Positions 7,172-15,622 of a stretch of DNA of 18,072 nt are shown here, piece by piece. Each line of letters starts with the position of its first letter. Within the stretch, counting starts at the first letter, position 1. The DNA comes from Actinomycetes bacterium (GTDB lineage: Bacteria; Actinomycetota; Actinomycetes; Actinomycetales; Cellulomonadaceae): NCBI GenBank assembly GCA_023461115.1, contig JAEWOA010000044.1, positions 1 through 18,072 on the forward strand. The letters run 5' to 3'. Below the pieces are notes generated by a model that did not search any database, was not told where the DNA came from, and saw nothing but the letters and a program-made list of their open reading frames with translations. A program made the translations under genes and the position numbers.

Positions 7172-8362
7172 GCGTTCTACTGCGTCCGCTAGGACGCGGG
7201 CTTCCGGGAGCGTCACGATGCGGAAGTGGTCGTGGGCCGGCCAGTTAAAGCCCGTGCCCTGGACCAGCAGGATGTGCTCGCTGACCAGCAGGTCGTAGAC
7301 GAACTTGCTGTCGTCGTGGATCTCGTGGACCTCGGGATCCAGGCGCGGGAACAGGTACAGCGCGCCGTCCGGCTTCACGCACTCGACGCCGGGGATCTTG
7401 ACCAACCCGGACCAGGCCACCTCGCGCTGCTCGTGCAGCCGGCCGCCGGGCGCGATCAGCCCCTCGATCGACTGCACTCCACCCAGCGCGGCCTGCACCG
7501 CGTGCTGCGCGGGCACGTTGGGGCACAGTCGCGTCGAGGCCAGCAGCGTGATGCCCTCGAGGAAGCCCTTCGCGTGGTCGCGCGGGCCGGTGATGACGAG
7601 CCAGCCGGACCGGAAGCCCGCGACGCGGTAGGTCTTGGACAGGCCGTTGAACGTGAGGACCAGCAGGTCCGGCGCCACGGTGGCGAAGGGGGTGTGGACC
7701 GCGCCGTCGAACAGGATGCGGTCGTAGATCTCGTCGGACAGCACCAGCAGCGAGTGCTCGCGCGCGATCCGCGCGATCCCCTCCAGCACCTCACGCGAGT
7801 ACACCGCGCCCGTCGGGTTGTTGGGGTTGATGACGACGATCGCCTTGGTGCGGGGTGTGATGAGCGACTCGATGTGCTCGAGGTCCGGCTCCCAGCCGTG
7901 GTTCTCGTCGCACCGGTAGTGCACCGGCTTGCCGTCGGACAGCGACGTCATCGCGGTCCACAACGGGTAGTCCGGGGACGGGATGAGGACCTCGTCGCCC
8001 TCGTCGAGAAGCGCCTGCATGACCATGGTGATCAGCTCGGACACGCCGTTGCCCAGGTACACGTCGTCGACGTCGAACGCCGGGAAGCCCGGCTCCATCT
8101 CGTACCGCGTGACCACGGCGCGGCGCGCGGACAGGATGCCGCGGCTCTCGGAGTACCCGTGCGCCGACGGGATCGCCGCGATCATGTCCCGCACGATCTG
8201 GTGCGGCGCGTCGAAGCCGAACGCCGCTGGGTTGCCGGTGTTGAGCTTGAGCACCGAGTAGCCCTCGGCCTCGAGGCGCGCGGCCTCGTCGAGCGCCGAC
8301 CCCCGGATCTCGTAGAGGACGTCCCGGAGCTTGTGCGACTGGTCAAGCGTGCGCAGAGCCAT
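7139..8362 (-). CDS. PLP-dependent aminotransferase, class I/II (AlaA-like)
   Basis: A 407-residue fold-type I aminotransferase, most like AlaA-type alanine/glutamate-pyruvate transaminases, which interconvert pyruvate and alanine with glutamate as amino donor. Visible residues: Tyr in SAHGYSESRG, NPNNPTG (about 179-185), LSDEIYD (Asp about 210), the PLP lysine in LSKTYRVAGFRSGW (Lys about 243), and DHFRIVTLPE for carboxylate binding. The ATG at 8362 begins MALRTLDQSHKLRDVLYEIRGSALDEA, as in family members; upward extensions of the frame cross the palindrome E3 and are not coding. TACGCT lies 6 bp before the ATG, so the mRNA may be leaderless. The gene end overlaps the VanZ-like gene tail to tail. 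Confidence 0.93.
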   Translation of the reverse strand: MALRTLDQSHKLRDVLYEIRGSALDEAARLEAEGYSVLKLNTGNPAAFGFDAPHQIVRDMIAAIPSAHGYSESRGILSARRAVVTRYEMEPGFPAFDVDDVYLGNGVSELITMVMQALLDEGDEVLIPSPDYPLWTAMTSLSDGKPVHYRCDENHGWEPDLEHIESLITPRTKAIVVINPNNPTGAVYSREVLEGIARIAREHSLLVLSDEIYDRILFDGAVHTPFATVAPDLLVLTFNGLSKTYRVAGFRSGWLVITGPRDHAKGFLEGITLLASTRLCPNVPAQHAVQAALGGVQSIEGLIAPGGRLHEQREVAWSGLVKIPGVECVKPDGALYLFPRLDPEVHEIHDDSKFVYDLLVSEHILLVQGTGFNWPAHDHFRIVTLPEARVLADAVERLGNFLSSYRQ

Positions 8363-8368
8363 ACCCGC

Positions 8369-8374
8369 AGCGTA
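8369..8374 (-). promoter_or_regulatory. -10 box of a probably leaderless aminotransferase mRNA
   Basis: On the minus strand TACGCT ends 6 bp before the ATG at 8362. No Shine-Dalgarno sequence fits between. The expected -35 region falls in a C-rich (+ strand) tract with no recognisable hexamer. Confidence 0.45.
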
Positions 8375-8381
8375 ATCCCGC

Positions 8382-8425
8382 CCCCGCCCTCCCCACCCCT
8401 CGCGTCCCCACCCCCACCCCACCCC
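8382..8425 (-). other. G-quadruplex-prone tract upstream of the aminotransferase
   Basis: On the coding (minus) strand this is runs of three to five G separated mostly by single bases (GGGGTGGGGTGGGGGTGGGG and further runs toward the gene). It sits between the palindrome E3 and the promoter and could fold in the non-template strand. Confidence 0.5.
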
Positions 8426-8497
8426 GCCGAGTTCGTCGGAGAAGGTCGAGTTCGTCGGAGATCTCCGACGATGTGGGCGTTCTCCGACGAAGTCGGC
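8426..8497. repeat. 72-bp nested palindromic element E3 (word TCGTCGGAGA)
   Basis: Boundaries are GCCGA and TCGGC. The outer arms (8426-8443 and 8480-8497) pair at 17 of 18 positions, and three more flanking C-G pairs extend them to 8423 and 8500. The centre (8452-8471) is a perfect 20-bp palindrome, TCGTCGGAGATCTCCGACGA. The word TCGTCGGAGA therefore occurs four times, two forward and two reversed. Length and layout are the same as E1 and E2 although the word is different. Confidence 0.85.
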
Positions 8498-8511
8498 GGG
8501 CATGGGGCGTG

Positions 8512-8559
8512 CAGGGGGGGAGGGGAGGGGGAGGGGGAGGGGTTAGGGAGGGGGTTAGG
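8512..8559 (+). other. homopurine G-tract with TTAGGG motifs at the IS target site
   Basis: The + strand is almost purely G and A (runs of four to seven G split by single A), with TTAGGG-like motifs at 8543 and 8555. It can form G-quadruplexes, and the G/A mirror symmetry would also suit triplex DNA. The IS481-type element inserted at its right end; across the element the tract continues as GTTAGGGGCGGG (from 9670). Confidence 0.55.
8554..8559. repeat. 6-bp target-site duplication, left copy
   Basis: GTTAGG directly before the left inverted repeat. The identical copy at 9670-9675 follows the right inverted repeat. Confidence 0.8.
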
Positions 8560-9669
8560 TGTACTGCCCAGGGACGTTGGTTGAGGGAGTGTGACGACAC
8601 GCGTTAGCGGTCGTGGACGGCGAAGACCTCCGGTCGTGGAGTGGAGCTGCTGAGGTTCCGTTCCATGACCTGGAGGTCTTCGTGTCTCACGCTAACGCCG
8701 CCCTGACCCCGCGCGCCCGGTTGCGCCTGGCGCGTCTGATCGTCGAGGAGGGTTGGCCGGTCGCGGTCGCGGCCCACCGCTATGACGTCGCCTGGCCGAC
8801 CGCCAAGAGGTGGGCCGAGCGCTACCGCGCGATGGGCGAGGCCGGGATGGGTGACAGGTCCAGCCGTCCGCACCGGGTCGCGAACCGCACCCCGGCGCAC
8901 CGGGTCCGTCAGGTCGTGCACCTGCGCTGGAAGAAGCGGCTGTCGCCGATCGCGATAGGCGCCCGGCTGGGGATGCCGGCCTCGACCGTGCACGCGGTGC
9001 TGACCCGCTGCCGCCTGAACCGGCTCTCGCACGTCGATGTGCGCACCGGCGAGCCGATCCGCCGCTACGAGCACGAGCACCCCGGCGCGATGATCCACGT
9101 CGATGTGAAGAAGCTCGGCAACATCCCCGACGGCGGCGGGTGGCGGTTCGTCGGCCGGGCTCAAGGCGACCGGCACCGCTCAGCGACGCCCGGCAAGCCC
9201 AAGAACGCCTGGCACAACCCGAAGATGGGCACCGCGTTCGTGCACACCGTGATCGATGATCACTCCCGGGTCGCCTATGCCGAGATCCACGACGACGAGA
9301 CCGCGGCCACCGCCGTGGGCGTGCTGCGCCGCGCGGTGTCCTGGTTCGCCGCCCGCGGCGTGATCGTCGAGCGGGTGCTGTCCGACAACGGGTCGGCCTA
9401 CAAGTCCCACGCCTGGCGTGACGCCTGCGCCGAGCTGCAGATCGCCGTGAAGAAGACCCGCCCCTACCGGCCGCAGACGAACGGCAAGATCGAGCGCTTC
9501 CACCGCACCATGGCCGCAGGCTGGGCCTACGCCGCGCACTACAAGTCCGAGACCGCCCGGCGCAAAGCCCTGCCAGGATGGCTTCACGAGTACAACCACC
9601 ACCGGCCCCACTCAGCCATCGGCAAGGTCCCGCCCATCACACGATTGACCAACCTGCCTGGGCAGTACA
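8560..9669 (+). mobile_element. complete IS481-family insertion sequence, 1110 bp
   Basis: The terminal inverted repeats are 8560-8581 and 9648-9669; they begin TGTACTGCCCAGG and agree at 20 of the first 22 positions (the two differences are at positions 14 and 16). A 6-bp duplication, GTTAGG, flanks the element. One intact transposase gene fills the interior. Intact ends, target duplication and open frame all point to a recent and possibly active insertion. It inserted tail-to-tail at the stop codon of the DUF4031 gene and beside a G-rich tract. Confidence 0.9.
8621..8682 (+). promoter_or_regulatory. long hairpin hiding the transposase ribosome-binding site
   Basis: CGAAGACCTCC (8621-8631) is the exact reverse complement of GGAGGTCTTCG (8672-8682), which contains the Shine-Dalgarno GGAGG and the first base of the GTG start. 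The stem continues inward as GGTCGTGGA (8632-8640) with TCCATGACC (8662-8670), one G-T wobble and one bulged T. In total about 20 pairs would block translation in a long transcript. Confidence 0.7.
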
Positions 9670-9674
9670 GTTAG
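8682..9674 (+). CDS. IS481-family transposase
   Basis: 330 residues from the GTG at 8682, preceded by GGAGG at 6 bp; a GTG at 8613 would add 23 unlikely residues. The N-terminal helix-turn-helix region (LTPRARLRLARLIVEEGWPVAVAAHRYDVAWPTAKRWAERY) is typical of the family. The DDE catalytic core is complete: Asp in MIHVDVKKLG, Asp in VLSDNGSAYKSH, Glu in TNGKIERFHRT. It ends with the common YNHHRPHSAIG block. The final Ser codon starts on the last base of the element, and the TAG stop (9672-9674) lies in the duplicated target, so the host site provides the stop codon. Confidence 0.93.
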   Translation: MSHANAALTPRARLRLARLIVEEGWPVAVAAHRYDVAWPTAKRWAERYRAMGEAGMGDRSSRPHRVANRTPAHRVRQVVHLRWKKRLSPIAIGARLGMPASTVHAVLTRCRLNRLSHVDVRTGEPIRRYEHEHPGAMIHVDVKKLGNIPDGGGWRFVGRAQGDRHRSATPGKPKNAWHNPKMGTAFVHTVIDDHSRVAYAEIHDDETAATAVGVLRRAVSWFAARGVIVERVLSDNGSAYKSHAWRDACAELQIAVKKTRPYRPQTNGKIERFHRTMAAGWAYAAHYKSETARRKALPGWLHEYNHHRPHSAIGKVPPITRLTNLPGQYS

Positions 9675-9675
9675 G
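9670..9675. repeat. 6-bp target-site duplication, right copy, containing two stop codons
   Basis: GTTAGG. It contains TAG (9672-9674), the stop of the transposase on the + strand, and TTA (9671-9673), which on the minus strand is the TAA stop of the DUF4031 gene. Confidence 0.8.
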
Positions 9676-9937
9676 GGCGGGAGTGGGCGGGGATGCGGAG
9701 GCCGCTGGCGCGGAGGCGGCGGATGAGCTCGCCGGCAGACACCGGGACGGCGCCGGCGGAGACCAGCGCGTCGTGCAGCTCGTCGGGGACGTCGTAGTGG
9801 TCCAGGTCGAACGCGCGCTCGGGGACGCCGGCCGCGCGCGCGAAGGCGTGCAGCTCGTCGAGCGACGAGTCGCTCACCAAGTGCCCCCACAGCCGGCCGT
9901 GCCGGGGCCAACGGGCCTCGTCGACCAGGATCGCCAC
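9671..9937 (-). CDS. DUF4031 family small protein
   Basis: 88 residues beginning VAILVDEARWPRHGRLWGHLVSDSSLDELHAFARAAGVPERAFDLDHYDVPDELHDALVSAGAVPVSAGELIRRLRASGL, which matches the DUF4031 pattern nearly end to end (DDARWPRHGRLW-HL-SD-S-DELHAF, DHYDVP, GA-PVS--ELVRRLRASGLR). Molecular function is unknown. The GTG at 9937 is 13 bp after the stop of the HD-domain gene and lacks a strong ribosome site, so translation may depend on the upstream gene. Its TAA stop lies in the IS target duplication: the insertion left the protein intact but removed its original downstream sequence. Confidence 0.88.
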   Translation of the reverse strand: MAILVDEARWPRHGRLWGHLVSDSSLDELHAFARAAGVPERAFDLDHYDVPDELHDALVSAGAVPVSAGELIRRLRASGLRIPAHSRP

Positions 9938-9950
9938 GGCGACTACCGGC

Positions 9951-10763
9951 TCACTGAGCGCCACGGGCGTCGGGCGCCGCCTCGTCGGGTGCTGCCTCGT
10001 CGGGTGCTGCCTCGTCGGGAGCTGCCTCGTCGGGTGCTGCCTCGTCGGGTGCGGCGGCACTGGGCGCGGCCTCGTCGAACTTGGCCTGCTCCTTCTCCAA
10101 CCGCTGGAGTTCGGCGGACACGTTCTGGCGGGCGGGCTCCTCCCACCCGGCGCCGAGGGGGGAGGAGAACAGGGTGGGCCGCGCCAGGAGCTTGTGCAGG
10201 ATGCGCACGCGCGCCCGCACGTAGTCCTCGACAGGCAGGTGCGCGTACTCGGCGCGTACATCGCGCAGGTACGCCTTGTAGCGCTGCGGCTCGGCGGCCA
10301 GGATCGCGAGGTCCGCGTCGCACAGCACCGCGCAGTCGAAGTCGCTGGCGTCAGGGCTGTGCCGTACGAGTGCAGCCACCAGGTGCCGCACGCGCGCTGC
10401 GGTCGGCTCGGTGACTCCGAGCGCGACGAGCTCCTCGTACGCCACCGCCGCGCTCGCGACCTCGTCCTCGCCACCCTTGTTCGCGTACGCCTTGCGGTCC
10501 GCGGAGTCGAACACCGCGCCGTGGAACCAGGCGGCCAGCCGCACCAGGTCCGGCTCGTGCGTCTCCTCGTCGAGCTCGTCGACGCGCATGAGCACGTCGA
10601 TCAGGTGCTTGAGGTTGTGGAACTCCCGTCCGGGTGAGGTCCAGCGGGCGACGAGCCGCTCGCCCGCGGCCCGGATCTCGTCAGGGGAGGCGGTCGCACC
10701 GGCCCCCGCGACATTCCGGACGAAAGCCGGCAACAGCCACGCCGGCGCGTCTACGACGCCCAT
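9951..10763 (-). CDS. HD-superfamily phosphohydrolase-like protein with pentapeptide-repeat tail
   Basis: 270 residues. The core (about 25-220) resembles the predicted metal-dependent HD phosphohydrolase family: HNLKH (49-53), LAAWFHGAVFD (about 77-86), RHLVAALVRHSP, CDADLAIL (148-154), RYKAYLRDVRAEYAHLP. In most relatives the second motif is FHD; here it is FHG (His 81, Gly 82), so the HD doublet that would bind metal is not intact and activity is uncertain. After a charged helix (AELQRLEKEQAKFDEAA) comes a low-complexity tail of AAPDE repeats (about 237-265), coded by five near-identical 15-bp units. The ATG start follows the kinase stop by 9 bp, with GTGAGG upstream. Substrate unknown. Confidence 0.82.
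   Translation of the reverse strand: MGVVDAPAWLLPAFVRNVAGAGATASPDEIRAAGERLVARWTSPGREFHNLKHLIDVLMRVDELDEETHEPDLVRLAAWFHGAVFDSADRKAYANKGGEDEVASAAVAYEELVALGVTEPTAARVRHLVAALVRHSPDASDFDCAVLCDADLAILAAEPQRYKAYLRDVRAEYAHLPVEDYVRARVRILHKLLARPTLFSSPLGAGWEEPARQNVSAELQRLEKEQAKFDEAAPSAAAPDEAAPDEAAPDEAAPDEAAPDEAAPDARGAQ
9976..10050 (-). repeat. five tandem 15-bp units coding AAPDE repeats
   Basis: Five copies of GCTGCCTCGTCGGGT (as read on the + strand), the first with C for T at position 3 and the third with A for T at the last position. Copy number can change by slippage without breaking the frame, so the protein tail is probably variable in length between strains. Confidence 0.85.
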
Positions 10764-10772
10764 GGACCAACC

Positions 10773-12281
10773 TCACGAAGACGACGGGGACGCGCCATCG
10801 TAGCCCTGCGCGTGGACGGGTGTGGGCGGTTCGAACCGTTCCGGGCTGGCCGGGATCGCGACCCGCACGGTCGTGCCCCCGCCCTCGGTCTGCCGGATGC
10901 CCACCTCACCAGAATGCGCCTCGACGATCGCCGCGACGATCGCCATGCCCAGGCCGGCGCCCCCGCCGGCGCCCCGTCCGCGCGAGGCGTCCACGCGGTA
11001 GAACCGCTCGAACACGCGCGCGGCGTGCTCGGGGTCGATGCCGGGCCCGTGGTCCTGGACCTCGAGCACGCCCCACACCGACTCGTCGGGGCGTTCCTCG
11101 AGCCCGACGACCACCTCGACCGGTGTGCCCGCAGGCGTGTGCGCCTGCACGTTCCCGACGAGGTTGGCGACGATCTGGCGCAGCCGGGGCTCGTCGCCCG
11201 CGACCAGGGTGGGGCCGACCGCGGCGCCCAGGGGCGCCAGCGTGACCCGGCGGTCGGGGTCCAGCGCGTGCAGGTCGCTGACCGCGTCCCCGGCCAGCAC
11301 CGTGAGGTCGACGGCGTCGCGGCGCAGCGGGCGCCGTTCGTCGAGCCGCGCGAGGGAGAGCAGGTCCTCCACGAGCCCGCCCATCCGGGTGGCCGATCCC
11401 TCGATGCGGCCCATGGTGTCGTCGAGCTGGTCCTTCGTCGTCAGCGCGCCCATGCGGTACAGCTCGCCGTACCCGCGGATCGTCGCGAGCGGGGTGCGCA
11501 GCTCGTGCGACGCGTCCGCGACGAAGCGGCGCATGCGCGCCTCGGACGCGGCCCGCACGTCGAAGGCCCGCTCGATCTGCGCGAGCATGCCGTTGAGCGC
11601 CAGGCCGAGGCGCCCGACCTCGGTGGACGGCGGCGCCGCGGGGATGCGTTGGGACAAGTCGCCCTCGGCGATCGCCGCGGCAGTGGTCTCGATCTCGCGC
11701 AACGGCCGTAGCGAGCGCCGCACCGCCCACCAGCCGGCAGCGCCGCCGATCAGCACGATCGCGATCCCCGAGCCCACCAGCACCCAGGTCATCGACGACA
11801 CGGTCTCCGCGACGTCGTCGAGCGGCAGCGCGATGGTGACGTACCCGTCGGTGCGCGCCACGGGGAAGACCACCGCGCGCCACCCGGCGCCGCCCCGCGA
11901 CGACGTCACCGTGAACGGCGCGCCGGCGCGGCTGTACGCCTCGCGCGGGGTCAGCACCGGGAGCACCGGGATGCCCAGCTCGTCGAGCGTCTGGTAGCGC
12001 GGCGCGAACAGCACCTCGGACTGCCCGTCCACGGTCACGCGCCCGTAGTAGTCGGTGGGCAGGTGCCCCTGGCCGCGGGCGGGCGAGTTGAGCGAGGCCT
12101 GCGCAAGCGAATGGCCCTCGGTGGTCAGCTTGTCGTCCACCTGCTCGACGAGCGTGCTCTCCAGCAGGGTGCTCGCGGTGACGCCCGCCAGGATCAGGCC
12201 CGCGGCCAGCAGGGTCGCGATGATGCCGACGAGGCGCCCGACCAGCGGGACGCCCGACCACCAGCGGCGCAGTCTCGTCAC
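10773..12281 (-). CDS. sensor histidine kinase (OmpR-type partner kinase)
   Basis: 502 residues, membrane-bound. Order: TM1 (about 17-37), an extracytoplasmic sensor region of about 120 residues, TM2 (about 164-186), HAMP linker (to about 240), HisKA with ASHELRTPLATIRGYGEL (phospho-His 259), and an ATPase domain with N-box RQIVANLVGNVQAHTP, G1 VQDHGPGID, F-box FERFYRVD and G2 GAGGGAGLGMAIV. All catalytic landmarks are present. The GTG start overlaps the stop of the response-regulator gene by 4 bp (GTGA), so the pair is translationally coupled. The kinase autophosphorylates and passes the phosphate to that regulator. The input signal cannot be read from the sequence. Confidence 0.95.
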   Translation of the reverse strand: MTRLRRWWSGVPLVGRLVGIIATLLAAGLILAGVTASTLLESTLVEQVDDKLTTEGHSLAQASLNSPARGQGHLPTDYYGRVTVDGQSEVLFAPRYQTLDELGIPVLPVLTPREAYSRAGAPFTVTSSRGGAGWRAVVFPVARTDGYVTIALPLDDVAETVSSMTWVLVGSGIAIVLIGGAAGWWAVRRSLRPLREIETTAAAIAEGDLSQRIPAAPPSTEVGRLGLALNGMLAQIERAFDVRAASEARMRRFVADASHELRTPLATIRGYGELYRMGALTTKDQLDDTMGRIEGSATRMGGLVEDLLSLARLDERRPLRRDAVDLTVLAGDAVSDLHALDPDRRVTLAPLGAAVGPTLVAGDEPRLRQIVANLVGNVQAHTPAGTPVEVVVGLEERPDESVWGVLEVQDHGPGIDPEHAARVFERFYRVDASRGRGAGGGAGLGMAIVAAIVEAHSGEVGIRQTEGGGTTVRVAIPASPERFEPPTPVHAQGYDGASPSSS

Positions 12282-12991
12282 GACGACCGCAGCAGGTAGC
12301 CGACGCCGCGCTTGGTGTGGATCAGGGGCGGCAGCCTCTCGCCGTCCGGTCCCTCGATCGAGTCGATCTTGCGGCGCAGGTAGGAGATGTACGACTCGAC
12401 GATGTTGGCGTCGCCGCCCCAGTCGTACTGCCAGACGTGGTCGAGGATCTGCGTCTTGGACAGCACGCGGCCCGCGTTGAGCATGAGGTACCGCAGGAGC
12501 TTGAACTCGGTGGGGGACAGGTCGATCTCGTGGCCCCCGCGGTGCACCTCGTGCGAGTCGTCGTCGAGCTCGAGGTCCGCGTAGCGCAGGACGTTCGCCT
12601 CGTCGTCGGGCAGCGACGCGGTGCGGCGCAGGATCGCGCGGATCCGGGCGACCACCTCTTCCAGGCTGAACGGCTTGGTGACATAGTCGTCGCCGCCGAC
12701 CGTGAGTCCCTGGACCTTGTCGGCGGTGTCGTCGCGCGCGGTGAGGAACAGGACCGGCATGTGCTGGCCCTTCTCCCGGAGGCGGCGCGTCACGGTGAAC
12801 CCGTCCATGTCTGGCAGCATCACGTCCAGCACCAGCAGGTCGGGATCGACCTCGCGGGCCAGCCGCAGCGCCTGGTTGCCGTCCGCGGCGGCGTGCACCT
12901 CGAAGCCCGCGAAGCGCAGGCTCGTGGCCAGCAGCTCGCGGATGTTGGGCTCGTCGTCGACGACCAGCAGGCGCGCCTCGGGATCGGTCAT
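12278..12991 (-). CDS. OmpR/PhoB-family response regulator, PhoP-like
   Basis: 237 residues. Receiver domain (8-125): acidic DDE (12-14), phospho-Asp 56 in LLVLDVMLPDMDG, the Thr of LTARDD and the Lys of YVTKPFSLEEVVARIRAILRR. The C-terminal winged helix contains LSPTEFKLLRYLMLNAGRVLSKTQILDHVWQYDWGGDANIVESYISYLRRKID and ends HTKRGVGYLL. It resembles M. tuberculosis PhoP closely over both domains, but that does not show it controls the same genes. The ATG gives MTDPEARLLVVDDEPNIRELL; CACGAT 6 bp upstream may be a -10 box, and a small dyad TTCCCAGGAA (13021-13030, + strand TTCCTGGGAA) lies about 30-40 bp before the start, a possible self-regulation site. First gene of the kinase / HD / DUF4031 run. 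Confidence 0.95.
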   Translation of the reverse strand: MTDPEARLLVVDDEPNIRELLATSLRFAGFEVHAAADGNQALRLAREVDPDLLVLDVMLPDMDGFTVTRRLREKGQHMPVLFLTARDDTADKVQGLTVGGDDYVTKPFSLEEVVARIRAILRRTASLPDDEANVLRYADLELDDDSHEVHRGGHEIDLSPTEFKLLRYLMLNAGRVLSKTQILDHVWQYDWGGDANIVESYISYLRRKIDSIEGPDGERLPPLIHTKRGVGYLLRSS

Positions 12992-13115
12992 GGCTCGATC
13001 GTGCCCCCGATGTCTGGCAGTTTCCTGGGAACGCGCTGAATCTGCGCTCCGGCTTCCGCGCGGTGGGCGACGACCGGTGGGTGGTCGCGTTTTCTCGTCT
13101 GGACGCCTGCCCGGG

Positions 13116-13121
13116 TACCGT
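13116..13121 (+). promoter_or_regulatory. -10 box for a probably leaderless amidotransferase mRNA
   Basis: TACCGT ends 6 bp before the GTG at 13128, with no Shine-Dalgarno sequence between. No clear -35 was found. Confidence 0.45.
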
Positions 13122-13127
13122 CGAAAC

Positions 13128-13853
13128 GTGACCGTGCGCCTCACCGTCGTGCAGAACTCCCCCGACGTCCCGGCCGACCGCCTCGCGGGCTGGCTCGCCG
13201 ACGCCGCGCTCACCGTCGTCCGGCTCGACGAGGGTGCGCCCGTGCCCGCGCTCGACGAGATCGGCGACGGGCTCGTCGTGCTCGGCGGGCACGCGAACGC
13301 GTACGACGACGCGGGCTCCCCCTGGTTGCCGGCGCTGCGCTCGCTGCTCGCGGACGCCTCCCGGGCCGGCGTGCCGACGCTCGCGATCTGCCTGGGCGCG
13401 CAGCTCCTGGCGGTCGCGCGCGGTGGCCGCGTGCAGGTCGCGGCGCCTCCGGGGATCGAGGCCGGCGTGGTCGACGTGTTCTGGCGGCCCGAGGCGTGCG
13501 ACGACGCGCTGGTCGGGCCGATCGCGGGCCCGTTGGGCAAGCGCGGACGTTCCGCGGTCCCGACGATGCACTCCGACGCTGTGGTCGAGCTGCCCGCCGG
13601 GGCCGTGTGGCTCGCGTCGTCCAACCAGTACCCCTACCAGGCGTTCCGCGTGGGCTCGGCCTGGGGCATCCAGTTCCACCCCGAGGTGGGCGCGGACGTG
13701 TTCCGTGGGTGGGCGCGCACGCACGACGAGCTCGACGTCGAGGCGCTCATGGCGGACTTCGACGAGCACGACGACGCGACCGCGGCGCTCGGCGAGACCC
13801 TGGCCGCGGCGTTCCTGGCCCGCGTGCACGAGGCGGCGTCCGTACCCGCGTAG
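13128..13853 (+). CDS. class I glutamine amidotransferase-like protein
   Basis: 241 residues with a single GATase1 domain. The nucleophile is Cys 88 in TLAICLGAQLLA, and the His-Glu pair is in GIQFHPEVG (about 184 and 186). GLVVLGGHANAYDD corresponds to the oxyanion region. Stand-alone members resemble GMP-synthase-type amidotransferases but lack the synthetase half; several act on gamma-glutamyl compounds. The true substrate is unknown. The start is the GTG at 13128 directly behind a -10 box; longer versions of the frame run antisense into the response regulator and are not coding. Divergent from the regulator, convergent with the ABC-F gene 54 bp away. Confidence 0.9.
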   Translation: MTVRLTVVQNSPDVPADRLAGWLADAALTVVRLDEGAPVPALDEIGDGLVVLGGHANAYDDAGSPWLPALRSLLADASRAGVPTLAICLGAQLLAVARGGRVQVAAPPGIEAGVVDVFWRPEACDDALVGPIAGPLGKRGRSAVPTMHSDAVVELPAGAVWLASSNQYPYQAFRVGSAWGIQFHPEVGADVFRGWARTHDELDVEALMADFDEHDDATAALGETLAAAFLARVHEAASVPA

Positions 13854-13907
13854 CCCCGCCGGATGGCTGGCGCGTGAGCTCGTCGAGCGCGCTCGGCCGC
13901 CGGTAGC

Positions 13908-15578
<1,671 letters not shown>

Positions 15579-15622
15579 AGACGCCCGCCCTCAGGTCGAA
15601 CGCATACCGCCCACCCACTCCC

